From contig JBAZLV010000013.1 of assembly GCA_041650055.1 (NCBI GenBank), forward strand, positions 1 through 47,225: a DNA stretch of 47,225 nt. The letters run 5' to 3'. The translations under genes and the position numbers were made by a program. The number at the start of each line of letters is the position of its first letter. Position 1 is the first letter of the stretch. Of the stretch, positions 17,567 through 25,914 are shown piece by piece. The stretch is from JBAZLV01 sp041650055 (lineage in GTDB: Bacteria > Nitrospirota > UBA9217). The notes beneath the pieces are model-generated. The model was not told the DNA's origin. It saw only the letters and a program-made list of their open reading frames with translations, and did not search any database.

Positions 17567-18616
17567 TCACATTTTTTTAATCGCATCCAACACATCTTCA
17601 ACTGCAAGGACAGCGCCGCCCGGCCTGCCATAAAAGGAAACAGCAGCTTTGCCGTTTATCGCAAGCTTCACATCTTCAAGCATTTGGCCAAGATTCATCT
17701 CAACAACCAGGAATTTTTTCACTCGCTCCGCTGTCTTGTTCAGGATTTTTTCGGGGAACGGAAACACGGTGATTGGGCGGATCAGGCCTGCTTTAATCCC
17801 TTGAGCCCGTGCGAGACCAATGGCGGTCTTTGCAATACGAGCCGATGTTCCGAACGCAACGACAACCATATCCGCATCCTCAGTCTGCATAGCCTCGTAC
17901 ATAACTTCACGTTCGGCCATCTTATCGTATTTTGCTTTGAGTTTGTAGTTTTGCTGTTCAAGCCCCTGCTCTTCGCCCGGAAGCATGAAGAGCGAGCGGA
18001 TGATATTCGCCGGCCTGTTCTTTGCTCCGGTCAATGCCCATGGTTTCTCAATCTTACGCGACGTAATCTCCGGCATTTCAACCGGTTCCATCATCTGGCC
18101 CAATACACCGTCACCAAGAATCATGACAGGATTACGGTATTCATCCGCCTTGTCGAACGCACGAACAGTCAAATCGACAATCTCCTGAATGGTTGCAGGT
18201 GCGTACACAAGAAGCTTGTAATCCCCGTGTCCCCCGCCTTTTACTGCCTGAAAATAATCCGCCTGGGATGGGGCAATATTCCCGAGTCCCGGCCCTCCGC
18301 GCTGCATATTTACGATCACCGCCGGAAGTTCGGCGGTTGCCATGAAGGATAATCCTTCCTGCATCAGGCTGATACCAGGACTTGATGACGAGGTCATGGC
18401 TCGTTCGCCGACCGCGGCAGCACCGTACACCATGTTGATCGACGCCAATTCGCTTTCGGCCTGGACGAATGTGCCGCCAACCTCAGGCATCCGGCGCGAC
18501 ATATATTCAGGAATTTCATTCTGAGGTGTAATCGGATATCCAAAGTATTTGCGGCAACCCGCACGAATGGCTGCCTCCGCAAGAGCTTCATTTCCACTGA
18601 TCAACATTTTCGCCAT
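17567..18616 (-). CDS. vorB: 2-oxoacid:ferredoxin oxidoreductase alpha subunit, VorB-like
   Basis: A 349-residue pyrimidine-binding subunit of a 2-ketoacid (branched-chain or 2-ketoglutarate-type) ferredoxin oxidoreductase. Such enzymes oxidise 2-oxoacids with CoA to acyl-CoA and reduced ferredoxin. Family stretches include GNEALAEAAIRAGCRKYFGYPITPQNEIPEYM, ESELASINMVYGAAAVGERAMTSSSSPGISLMQEG and NMQRGGPGLGN. The C-terminal domain II is intact. It follows the ferredoxin subunit gene by 25 bases. The TPP-binding beta (VorA) and gamma (VorC) subunits, usually next in the operon, are absent: a plus-strand lipoprotein gene occupies that place. They must be elsewhere or lost. VorB and KorA are hard to separate by eye. 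Confidence 0.88.
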   Translation of the reverse strand: MAKMLISGNEALAEAAIRAGCRKYFGYPITPQNEIPEYMSRRMPEVGGTFVQAESELASINMVYGAAAVGERAMTSSSSPGISLMQEGLSFMATAELPAVIVNMQRGGPGLGNIAPSQADYFQAVKGGGHGDYKLLVYAPATIQEIVDLTVRAFDKADEYRNPVMILGDGVLGQMMEPVEMPEITSRKIEKPWALTGAKNRPANIIRSLFMLPGEEQGLEQQNYKLKAKYDKMAEREVMYEAMQTEDADMVVVAFGTSARIAKTAIGLARAQGIKAGLIRPITVFPFPEKILNKTAERVKKFLVVEMNLGQMLEDVKLAINGKAAVSFYGRPGGAVLAVEDVLDAIKKM

Positions 18617-18641
18617 TCACTGTTCCTTTGTGAGAGATTTT

Positions 18642-18848
18642 TTATTTCCAGACTTCAATTGCAACATCAGGGCACATTTCAGCGCACAAGGCACAACCAG
18701 TGCATGCGCCTTCCTCGCCGCAGTACTCTACAAAATAGTAGCCCTGTTTGTTAAATTCCTTGCTCATGGCCAGCAGTTTTTTTGCACATGCAGTCGTGCA
18801 AAGCTCGCAGCCTTTGCAATGTTCTTTATTGATAACGATTTTTCCCAT
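18642..18848 (-). CDS. 4Fe-4S dicluster ferredoxin subunit of 2-oxoacid oxidoreductase (VorD/KorD-like)
   Basis: A 68-residue small protein with two complete [4Fe-4S] motifs, CKGCELCTTAC and CTGCALCAEMCP, and the usual insertion between them (KKLLAMSKEFNKQGYYFVEY) of delta subunits of 2-oxoacid:ferredoxin oxidoreductases. It would relay electrons from the TPP subunit to free ferredoxin. It sits immediately upstream of vorB, the standard delta-alpha order, which supports the assignment. Cytosolic. Start by the only Met at the canonical N-terminus. Confidence 0.9.
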   Translation of the reverse strand: MGKIVINKEHCKGCELCTTACAKKLLAMSKEFNKQGYYFVEYCGEEGACTGCALCAEMCPDVAIEVWK

Positions 18849-18872
18849 CGTATTCGACTCCTTTAATTTCCT

Positions 18873-20570
18873 TCAAATTGCCAAACCGCGTTCGATCATT
18901 TCTTCCGCATGCGTGAGCGTCGCCGACGTGATCGTCTTTCCGCCGATCATTCGCGCGACTTCCTGCACGCGATCCTTGCCGGTAAGCAGCCGAACTTCCG
19001 TATTTGTCCGATCCTTCAGCACTGTTTTTCTGATACCATAATGATGTTCAGCCATACTCGCAATCTGTGCCAGATGCGTAATACAGAATGCCTGGCGATT
19101 TCTGCTCACCTGTTTCAGTTTTCTTCCGACTTCTTCTGCAACAGAACCACCGATTCCGGCATCCACTTCATCAAACACCAAAGTCGGAATGCCGTCTTCA
19201 AGAAGAAGCGTCTTGAGCGCAAGCATGATTCTTGACAGTTCGCCGCCTGAAGCAATCCGTGCAAGCTGCCGCGGCTCTTCGCCGGGATTGGGTGCAATAA
19301 GAAATTCCACGCGGTCAGCCCCGCGCATGCCGACTTTATGACCATCAAGCGTATCGCCACCCGGTTCCTGGGTTACGGCAATCACCAGCTTCGTCTTGCT
19401 CATTCCGAGATGCGCAAGCTCAGCCTCGGTTTTTTTCTCAAGCTCCCGCGCTGTTGCGACCCGTTTTCGAGTCAACTCTTTAGCAAGCCCGGTAAGATCG
19501 GATCGAAGCGTTTGCAGTTCAGCCTGAAGCCGCTCTTTCTCTTCAGTACTGTGCTCAATCCGTTCGAGTTCGGCAGAAGCCTTGCTTCCAAACGCAATAA
19601 TGTCTTCGATGGTGCCGCCGTATTTCTTTTTTAGTTTCTGCATCAAATCAATCCGGTCGCCGATCTGCTCAAGCCGGTCAGGATCGAATTCCATTTTGTC
19701 CGCATACGCGGCAACTTCGCGCGCTGCTTCTTCGATCTGCGCTTTCCCTGCTTCGCATAGATTGAGCGCCGGCAATAAACGATTATCGATTGCGGCAATA
19801 TCCCGAAGATGTGTCATTGCTTTTTTTAGTCCGGTCAGGGCAGCGCTTTCAGATGAGTACAAGGCTTCATCCGCTGCTCGCGATAGCCCGGCTAGCTTTT
19901 CAGCATTCGCAAGGATCTTCTGCTCATTCACAAGGTCTTCATCTTCGCCGGGCTTGAGCGCTGCTGCTTCGATCTCCTGTTTCTGAAACCGGAGCATATC
20001 TTCACGCTGCGCCCGATCGCGTTCACCGGCTTCAATATCAGCCAACTCGTTTTTAATTGTCTGGAACCGTACATAGCTGTCAGCCAGTTTCAGCCGTAAC
20101 CCCTCGAGCTTCCCAAAGGAATCGAGCATCTCCATCTGTCGTTCGAGCGACAAAAGCGACTGGTGCTCATGCTGCCCATGAATATCAGCAAGAACAGTTC
20201 CAAGCCCTGCAAGCGTCGCGAGCGTCGCAAGGCTCCCGTTGATATAAACCTTGTTTTTGCCGGAAGCGGAAAGTACGCGGCGGACAATCAGGTCCTCGCC
20301 GTCTTCCATCCCGATTCCCTGCTCAGAAAGGAGCGTCGCAATCAAGGGACGCATGCTACTCACATCGAACGCCGCTTCAACCACCGCCTCCTGGCATCCG
20401 GTTCTGATCAAATCCGCGCTTGCCCGTTCCCCGAGCGCAAGGTTCAGGGCATCGACTATGATGGATTTCCCCGCGCCGGTTTCTCCGGTCAAAACATTCA
20501 GTCCCGGCTCAAACTCGACCCGAAGCTGGTCGATAATGGCAAAGTTTTTTATGTTCAGCTCTTTGAGCAT
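18873..20570 (-). CDS. recN: DNA repair protein RecN
   Basis: A 565-residue SMC-like ATPase acting early in recombinational repair of double-strand breaks. The N-terminal LNIKNFAIIDQLRVEF and Walker A GETGAGKSIIVDAL lie at about residues 4-44. A long coiled coil occupies the centre (about 150-370). The signature SGGELSRIMLALK and Walker B LVFDEVDAGIGGSVAEEVG follow, then CITHLAQIAS. Length is normal. It shares its strand with the ferredoxin/vorB genes downstream, only 24 bases away. I do not see a clear LexA box upstream. Confidence 0.96.
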   Translation of the reverse strand: MLKELNIKNFAIIDQLRVEFEPGLNVLTGETGAGKSIIVDALNLALGERASADLIRTGCQEAVVEAAFDVSSMRPLIATLLSEQGIGMEDGEDLIVRRVLSASGKNKVYINGSLATLATLAGLGTVLADIHGQHEHQSLLSLERQMEMLDSFGKLEGLRLKLADSYVRFQTIKNELADIEAGERDRAQREDMLRFQKQEIEAAALKPGEDEDLVNEQKILANAEKLAGLSRAADEALYSSESAALTGLKKAMTHLRDIAAIDNRLLPALNLCEAGKAQIEEAAREVAAYADKMEFDPDRLEQIGDRIDLMQKLKKKYGGTIEDIIAFGSKASAELERIEHSTEEKERLQAELQTLRSDLTGLAKELTRKRVATARELEKKTEAELAHLGMSKTKLVIAVTQEPGGDTLDGHKVGMRGADRVEFLIAPNPGEEPRQLARIASGGELSRIMLALKTLLLEDGIPTLVFDEVDAGIGGSVAEEVGRKLKQVSRNRQAFCITHLAQIASMAEHHYGIRKTVLKDRTNTEVRLLTGKDRVQEVARMIGGKTITSATLTHAEEMIERGLAI

Positions 20571-20616
20571 GGTTCACGAAGGCATGAAAAGCTTTTTGAT
20601 ATATACATGAAGAGCA

Positions 20617-21189
20617 TCACTGATCAGAATGTGCTTTTTTATTTTTTGCGTTTTTTGCTTTTTCAAGGGCAAAGCGGCCTTCAACTGACTTCCCGGCTCC
20701 TCCGGCCTTCAAAAAATATTTCGAAGCGAGTTCCTTGTTCCCCATCCGCTCGCACACCCTGCCTGCCCAGTAATATGCGGTATGAACCCACATACCGGAA
20801 TCAGGGTACTGCTCCGGTATTTTCAAAAATTCCGCGACTGCCTCCTGATGCTTTCCCATAAGCAGCATGCAGAACCCGATCCAGTACTGGGTCTGTGGCT
20901 TGTCAGAATTATCCTGAACGTCCAGGGCCGCCCGGTAGGCAGCATGTGCCTTGGCATACTCTTCAAGGTGAAAATAACTGTCTGCAATCCTGGTGTAAAG
21001 CATTCCTTCTGAAATCCCGGGCAAACGAACGTTCAACAACGTTTGATAGGCTTGAAGGGCTTCCTGATATTTTCCTTTTGCAAAGAGGTCATTCGCGCCG
21101 CGAAGCTGATTAGCGCCGGATGCGGAAATGGCAGGAGCCGCTGCGCCAAGCATGATACTGATACACACAACAAGGAGAATTTTTTGCAT
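20617..21189 (-). CDS. Periplasmic tetratricopeptide-repeat protein
   Basis: A 190-residue protein with a Sec signal peptide (MQKILLVVCISIMLGAAAPA, cleavage likely after AISA). Three to four TPR units follow (about 25-165): GANDLFAKGKYQEALQAYQTLL, YTRIADSYFHLEEYAKAHAAYR and YWIGFCMLLMGKHQEAVAEF are readable repeats. The tail is basic. The ATG at 21189 is chosen because GGGAAG precedes it; the in-frame ATG at 21222 has no ribosome-binding site. It probably scaffolds protein-protein contacts in the periplasm; partners are unknown. It is upstream of recN on the same strand, about 45 bases away. Confidence 0.82.
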   Translation of the reverse strand: MQKILLVVCISIMLGAAAPAISASGANQLRGANDLFAKGKYQEALQAYQTLLNVRLPGISEGMLYTRIADSYFHLEEYAKAHAAYRAALDVQDNSDKPQTQYWIGFCMLLMGKHQEAVAEFLKIPEQYPDSGMWVHTAYYWAGRVCERMGNKELASKYFLKAGGAGKSVEGRFALEKAKNAKNKKAHSDQ

Positions 21190-21309
21190 GATTGTCTTCC
21201 CAAACGTTTGAAAATTTAACATAAAGAAAGTCTCTATTCAAGAACTATATTTTAGCCCGGTTCCAGCAGATAACAAAGCTTTTACCGGCATTCGTACAAT
21301 TTTTTTATC

Positions 21310-21338
21310 TTGACGGAATTTTTAGGGATACGTATGAT
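21310..21338 (+). promoter_or_regulatory. Predicted sigma70-type promoter upstream of the Cys-rich ORF and lipoate ligase
   Basis: TTGACG (21310-21315), a 17-base spacer, then TATGAT (21333-21338). Transcription would start near 21345, about 24 bases before the ATG of the small Cys-rich frame and about 275 before the ligase ATG. Confidence 0.6.
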
Positions 21339-21368
21339 AATTTAAAAAAAACGAATAGCAAGAATTGC

Positions 21369-21560
21369 ATGACTCAAAAATACCTGTGCGAAACATGCGG
21401 CAGGGACTGCGAAATACTGTCCAGGACCGGGGAGCGGTATGATACGCCGTGTCTGTCGTGCGCTTCATATACACTTAAAAAAGAATCAGCTCAGTGTCCG
21501 GGAAATGATGAAAACCGCAGGACAACCGATATCTTTTGGGGAAGCTGCTGCGGCTGTTGA
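21369..21560 (+). CDS. Small Cys-rich protein, possible zinc-ribbon (hypothetical)
   Basis: A 63-residue frame with nine Cys residues, including CETC at 7-10, CLSC at 28-31 and a terminal CCGC. The paired spacing suggests a zinc ribbon. It begins about 24 bases after a good promoter but lacks a clear Shine-Dalgarno. It ends 62 bases before the lipoate ligase ATG, so it could be a leader gene of that operon. I do not recognise a family. Chance openness of this short frame is a real alternative. Confidence 0.4.
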   Translation: MTQKYLCETCGRDCEILSRTGERYDTPCLSCASYTLKKESAQCPGNDENRRTTDIFWGSCCGC

Positions 21561-21621
21561 CCGCCTTTTATTCATTGCTCCTTCTTGTTTTTTGCATAGT
21601 CTGCTTTGCAAAGGATTTCGC

Positions 21622-22368
21622 ATGAACAATACATGGCACCTCATTGATTCCGGAGAACAAAGCGGCGCATACAACATGGCGCTTGATGAAAAGCTCCTTG
21701 ATCATGCAAATAAGGAACCATCTTCCCCGATACTCCGGTTTTATCAATGGCAACCGCCTGCCGTGTCCCTTGGGCGATTTCAGAATATCGCAACAGCTAT
21801 CAATCAGGACGCCTGCCGCAGGCATGGAATCGATGTCGTGCGCCGGATCACCGGAGGGCGAGCGGTGCTTCATCATCATGAAGTAACGTACAGCATTATT
21901 GCCCGGACAGATAATCCGCTCTTTCCTTCATCGGTGCTCGGAACGTATAAGGTCATAGCCCGATGCCTCCTGGCTGGTCTTGCCAATCTCGGTATTTCCG
22001 CTGAAATGGTTTCTCACCGCGGCAGATATGCGCGCCTCGTTGGACAGAATCGAAAAAGTTCTGCCTGTTTTTCTTCACCATCCTGGTATGAAATTGTGGT
22101 CAAAGGAAAAAAGATCATTGGAAGCGCACAGCGCCGCCTGTCCCATGCCTTCTTGCAGCATGGTTCGCTTTTAATTGAGTATGATCCCGTGCTTGAAAAC
22201 GAGGTAATTCCCGGCACACCGTGCGAATCAGGAGTGACAAGCGTGAAACAAGAATGCAGCCAAGACGTAACTTCTCATCAGGTGATACGCGCTCTTGTTG
22301 CAGGATTTTCAGAGGTCCTCGGGATTCAGTGGAGCAGCGAGGCAGGAGTCTATAATACGCAAAAATAA
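21622..22368 (+). CDS. Lipoate--protein ligase A family protein
   Basis: A 248-residue member of the biotin/lipoyl ligase (BPL_LplA_LipB) fold. WHLIDSGEQSGAYNMALDEKLL opens the domain. The lipoate-binding Arg-Arg region and glycine motif read VVRRITGGRAVLHHHEVTYSI, and the catalytic-Lys stretch is VVKGKKIIGSAQRR. It should attach lipoate or octanoate to lipoyl domains (glycine cleavage H protein or 2-oxoacid dehydrogenases). The short C-terminus lacks the LplA accessory domain, as in LipM/LplA-short types, so octanoyltransferase activity is possible. The ATG at 21622 is preceded by AAGGA at 6 bases; the longer frame from 21439 is not conserved-looking. Confidence 0.87.
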   Translation: MNNTWHLIDSGEQSGAYNMALDEKLLDHANKEPSSPILRFYQWQPPAVSLGRFQNIATAINQDACRRHGIDVVRRITGGRAVLHHHEVTYSIIARTDNPLFPSSVLGTYKVIARCLLAGLANLGISAEMVSHRGRYARLVGQNRKSSACFSSPSWYEIVVKGKKIIGSAQRRLSHAFLQHGSLLIEYDPVLENEVIPGTPCESGVTSVKQECSQDVTSHQVIRALVAGFSEVLGIQWSSEAGVYNTQK

Positions 22369-22391
22369 AGGGGCTACCCTTAAATTTTTTT
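22368..22391 (+). terminator. Weak rho-independent terminator after the lipoate ligase
   Basis: AAGGG (22368-22372) pairs with CCCTT (22377-22381) across a GCTA loop. After AAA there is a run of seven T (22385-22391). The stem is only 5 bp and overlaps the last base of the stop codon. Confidence 0.45.
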
Positions 22392-22415
22392 GCGCATGAA
22401 ATAATTATTTTCACT

Positions 22416-22443
22416 TTGCCCAAAACCAGCTCTCCGATATGAT
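22416..22443 (+). promoter_or_regulatory. Possible promoter of the GAF-PAS kinase gene
   Basis: TTGCCC (22416-22421), 16 bases, TATGAT (22438-22443), about 110 bases before the ATG at 22554. Both boxes are reasonable but not strong. Confidence 0.35.
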
Positions 22444-22553
22444 ACAATAAGATTTAAATACCAAAACCACACTACAAAAAGTCACACTGTCACAGGGAAT
22501 GTCCTTCCCCCGGCGCCATTTCGCAGTGTCTGATGAAATTATGAGAACAAGCC

Positions 22554-23831
22554 ATGCATCCTCTAAACGATAGCAGAGATTATCAAGTTCGCGTCCTCGG
22601 AGCCGCCGGTGTCGATCACATGCTCGACAAACCCGAGCGGGAAGCGACCAGGGAAAAAAGAGCTTCCACAGCGGAGCTGAAACAAAAGCTGCGTGACCGG
22701 ACGCAGGAGCTTGCTGCGCTGGATGAAGTTGCCCTGACCTTAAGCCAGGCCGAAAACCTGAAGGACATCCTCGATAAATCTCTCATCAAAATATTCGAAT
22801 GCATGGAAGGCCTGGACAACCGGGGTGGGATTTTTCTGTGCGACCCAAAGGGAAAACGCTTGCAACTCATGGTGCATCAGGGGCTCTCTGAAGAATTTAT
22901 CCAGGTACGCGAGACCCTCAACCTTCATGAATGCTTGTGCGGGAAAGTCATGGAATCCGGCGAAGTGGTGTATACTGAACAGGAGTGCGAGAACCTTTTT
23001 GACATCCTGGGCAAGCCGGAAACGCAGCCTCATATTCTGGTTCCCATCAAAACCCGCGGAACCGTCCTGGGAATTATTTATCTGAATCCGCAGGAGGGTT
23101 TCCGGTTCAAAACGTCCGATCTGCAAATGCTCGAAATTATCGGATCACAACTCGGTCTTGCGGTTGAAAATTTCCGAATCTATGCAAAGGAAAAAGAAGC
23201 AAGCGCCAAGTACTGTGATCTGTTTGAAAATGCACGGGACATTCTGTGCATCGTGGATTCCGCGGGCAGGATTACCTCTGCAAACAAGGCAGCTGAACTT
23301 TTTACCGGCTATTCACGAACCGAATTGATCGACCAGGATATTCGGACATTGTTGACGCAGAAAAGCGCGGAAACAGTAACGATCATGATGAACAGCACCG
23401 TCAGTTCCTCGGTGACTGAATTTGAGGTCATCAAGCGGGACGCAACGCATGCCTTTGTAAACGTCATCGCCCGGAGACTCTTTGCAGACAGCATTCCCTC
23501 AGGGTTCCAGATTTCCGCACGGGATGTAACAGAACAGAAAATTCTCCAGCAAAAACTCCTCAAAGCCGAGCGCTTATTCGCGATCGGCCAGGTCGGCATC
23601 GCCATGAGGCATGAGATCAACAATCCGCTGACCACAGTCATTGGAAACGTGGAACTCCTGCTCGAGCGGTTCGAAAAAACCGATAAGGAGGCAACCGCCC
23701 GACTGGAAGCTGTCTTGAACAACGCTCTTCGTATCGCAGAAATTATCAAACGGGTGGAAGAGATTAAAAAGGACAATGTCGTTGAATATATGAACGGTGT
23801 AAGCATGACGGACCTGAAGAAAGAGGGATAA
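22554..23831 (+). CDS. GAF-PAS-HisKA signalling protein lacking a HATPase domain
   Basis: A 425-residue cytosolic protein. A coiled coil (about 28-60) is followed by a GAF domain (about 65-215), a PAS domain (about 220-335, containing DLFENARDILCIVD and SANKAAELFTGYSRTELI) and a HisKA dimerisation helix pair. The H-box is AMRHEINNPLTTVIGN with His353. The protein then stops after about 70 more residues, so no N, G1 or G2 box is present. It can be phosphorylated but cannot bind ATP by itself. Similar kinases ending soon after the HisKA helices occur in Deltaproteobacteria as far as I recall. Either a partner kinase acts in trans or it is an adaptor. It is not a simple frameshift at its end: the next gene begins 21 bases later. 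Confidence 0.85.
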   Translation: MHPLNDSRDYQVRVLGAAGVDHMLDKPEREATREKRASTAELKQKLRDRTQELAALDEVALTLSQAENLKDILDKSLIKIFECMEGLDNRGGIFLCDPKGKRLQLMVHQGLSEEFIQVRETLNLHECLCGKVMESGEVVYTEQECENLFDILGKPETQPHILVPIKTRGTVLGIIYLNPQEGFRFKTSDLQMLEIIGSQLGLAVENFRIYAKEKEASAKYCDLFENARDILCIVDSAGRITSANKAAELFTGYSRTELIDQDIRTLLTQKSAETVTIMMNSTVSSSVTEFEVIKRDATHAFVNVIARRLFADSIPSGFQISARDVTEQKILQQKLLKAERLFAIGQVGIAMRHEINNPLTTVIGNVELLLERFEKTDKEATARLEAVLNNALRIAEIIKRVEEIKKDNVVEYMNGVSMTDLKKEG

Positions 23832-23851
23832 ATGGAATCAACGGAGGATCG

Positions 23852-24793
23852 ATGAAAAAGATATGCGCGCTTGTATTCGTACTCGCCTGGATGCTGTCCC
23901 TCCAGAGCTGTTTTTTCAACCGGATATCGCTCTTTGAAGAAATGCAGCCGCTCGTTGAGCGCGCGATTTCAGGAGAAGGGAAAAACAAAATTCTCCTCCT
24001 TGATATTTCCGGATTCATCAGCAGCGACGACGGGTCAACGGGTTTGGGCAGCAAAAAACAGCCTGCCACAATCGCGGTCGTAAAAGAGGCATTGGATCGC
24101 GCACGTGCGGACAACAACGTGAAGGCAGTGGTACTCAGGATCAACAGCCCGGGAGGCGGGGTGACGGCTTCCGATATCCTGTACCATGAGATCAAAAAAT
24201 TCCGTCAGGAAACCGGCACCAAGGTAATTGCTCACATTATGGATATGGGCACGTCCGGCGCGTATTATACCGCGCTTGGTGCTGACCGGATTATGGCGCA
24301 GCCCACGAGCATAACCGGGAGCATCGGGGTCATCATGCTTCGGTTCGATGCAACAGGACTCATGCAGAAAATCGGCATCAAGGCATTCGAAATTGCATCC
24401 GCTGAGAAGAAAGGCATGGGGTCACCATTCCGCCAATTCACTCACGATGAACAGGTCATTTTTCAGGATATTGTCAACTCCCTCCAGACTCGCTTCGTAA
24501 CCCTCGTGGGAACAGAACGAAAACTTCCCCCGGAGAGCGTCCAAAAACTCGCAGACGGTCGCATTTTTACAAGCCAGGAAGCACAGACAGCCGGACTCAT
24601 TGATACGATCGGGTATCTGGATGAAGCGATTGACCAGGCAAAAAAACTCGCCGCTCTTGACAAGGCTACGATCGTTACATATTTCAGGCCCGGCGAATAC
24701 CGTGCGAACCTGTATTCCCTGAATCTTATCAATATTGACACCGGCGGATTTATGAAGCCGGGCGCCTCCTTCCTGTATGTATGGTGGCCGTAA
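23852..24793 (+). CDS. sppA: Signal peptide peptidase SppA (S49 family), lipoprotein-like N-terminus
   Basis: A 313-residue membrane-associated serine protease that clears cleaved signal peptides. The N-terminus carries a lipobox-like LQSC (Cys20). The clp/crotonase-type core shows VVLRINSPGGGVTASDILY, the catalytic Ser135 in MGTSGAYYTALGAD, and TGSIGVIM. The general-base Lys is probably Lys187 in AEKKGMGSPFR. It is the short, single-domain form. GGAGG stands 6 bases before the ATG. It follows the GAF-PAS gene and precedes a small TPR protein in the same direction. Confidence 0.92.
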   Translation: MKKICALVFVLAWMLSLQSCFFNRISLFEEMQPLVERAISGEGKNKILLLDISGFISSDDGSTGLGSKKQPATIAVVKEALDRARADNNVKAVVLRINSPGGGVTASDILYHEIKKFRQETGTKVIAHIMDMGTSGAYYTALGADRIMAQPTSITGSIGVIMLRFDATGLMQKIGIKAFEIASAEKKGMGSPFRQFTHDEQVIFQDIVNSLQTRFVTLVGTERKLPPESVQKLADGRIFTSQEAQTAGLIDTIGYLDEAIDQAKKLAALDKATIVTYFRPGEYRANLYSLNLINIDTGGFMKPGASFLYVWWP

Positions 24794-24876
24794 AAACTCC
24801 GCAGGGATTGACAGAATTGCAAACAGTGTGGTATGGTTGTGCAGTTCGTATGATATGAAGAGAGGAGGCAGTCGCT

Positions 24877-25287
24877 ATGAAACTGATACCGGCCTTCATT
24901 ATATCGCTCTGCTTGATGATCGGAGCCGCGGTGCCGGCGTTTTCCGCTGAAGAATTGTTCGATACAGAAGCATCCTCAAAACATATTTCGGAAGGGCGCG
25001 CCCTGCTTCACCAGAAAAAATTCGATGCCGCGATACAACAATTTGAAGCAGCCTCGGAAATCAATCCCAATGCCGAATCATTTTTCTATGCGGGATATGC
25101 CTACTATTTAAAGGGACGAAACGGGAATGAGGAAAGCCTGAAAAAATCGCGAGAGAACTTCGACAAAGCGTATGAGCTCGATCCGGGTTTCTCTCCGCTC
25201 CGGACACCAGCAGCCGAACCAATGCAAGGCCGCGAAAATGCCCCTGCCTCCCAGAAACCGCCACAGACCATAGCTCCCGGAAAGTAA
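24877..25287 (+). CDS. Small exported TPR protein
   Basis: A 136-residue protein with a Sec signal peptide (about 1-23, ending AFSA). It has two TPR-like units: SEGRALLHQKKFDAAIQQFEAASEINP and a second one around FFYAGYAYYLKGR...ENFDKAYELDPGF. The Pro/Ala-rich C-terminal tail is probably disordered. GAGGAGG precedes the ATG. It is periplasmic by prediction; no partner is known. Same strand as sppA, 83 bases away, so possibly one operon. Confidence 0.8.
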   Translation: MKLIPAFIISLCLMIGAAVPAFSAEELFDTEASSKHISEGRALLHQKKFDAAIQQFEAASEINPNAESFFYAGYAYYLKGRNGNEESLKKSRENFDKAYELDPGFSPLRTPAAEPMQGRENAPASQKPPQTIAPGK

Positions 25288-25299
25288 TACCGGACGCAT

Positions 25300-25914
25300 T
25301 TAAATCGGCAGTGTGATTTTATAGCGAATGGCGAGCATGCGAAGTATGAACGTCACAAAAACACATGAAAGGACTGCGAAAACCTCATTCATACTCCCGG
25401 TAAAGACGATCAGATAGACCCATGCACCGACGAACGAACACGTGGCATATAATTCCGTTCGTTGAAAAACATGCGGGATTTCGTTACAGCTAATATCCCG
25501 CATCACCCCGCCAAAAACTCCGGTAACAACCCCGATAATAGACGCAATGAACGCATGACATCCGGATTGATATGCTAGGGACGCTCCGGATGCGCTGAAA
25601 AGACCCAACCCTACAGCATCAAGCGTAAGCACAAGCAAAACGAGACGAGGTTTTTGCAGGCTCTTCTTCATAACCCCAACCGAAAAAATCGATAAAAACA
25701 AGAGCAGAATCGGATATTGGTAATATTCCACCCAGAAAAAAGGATGCCGGTTCAAAATAATATCACGAAGTGATCCGCCGCCAAGCGCGGTAATCATGGC
25801 AACCACGTACACACCCACAATATCCATTTTCTTTTTGCGGGCTTCGAAAATGCCGGTAACGGCGAACGCAATAATCCCCAGGGCTTCAATCGTTTTCAGC
25901 AAGACATCCATCAA
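25300..25914 (-). CDS. TRIC/YicG-type trimeric cation channel family protein (UPF0126)
   Basis: A 204-residue membrane protein with about seven hydrophobic helices. It has the two repeated signatures of the family, ALGGGSLRDI near residue 45-54 and FGGVMRDI near residue 133-140, each starting a three-helix repeat. Prokaryotic TRIC homologues conduct monovalent cations; a glycine-transport role has also been proposed for this family. Its start overlaps the preceding hypothetical gene by 4 bases (ATGA), so the two are translationally coupled. Confidence 0.9.
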   Translation of the reverse strand: MMDVLLKTIEALGIIAFAVTGIFEARKKKMDIVGVYVVAMITALGGGSLRDIILNRHPFFWVEYYQYPILLLFLSIFSVGVMKKSLQKPRLVLLVLTLDAVGLGLFSASGASLAYQSGCHAFIASIIGVVTGVFGGVMRDISCNEIPHVFQRTELYATCSFVGAWVYLIVFTGSMNEVFAVLSCVFVTFILRMLAIRYKITLPI

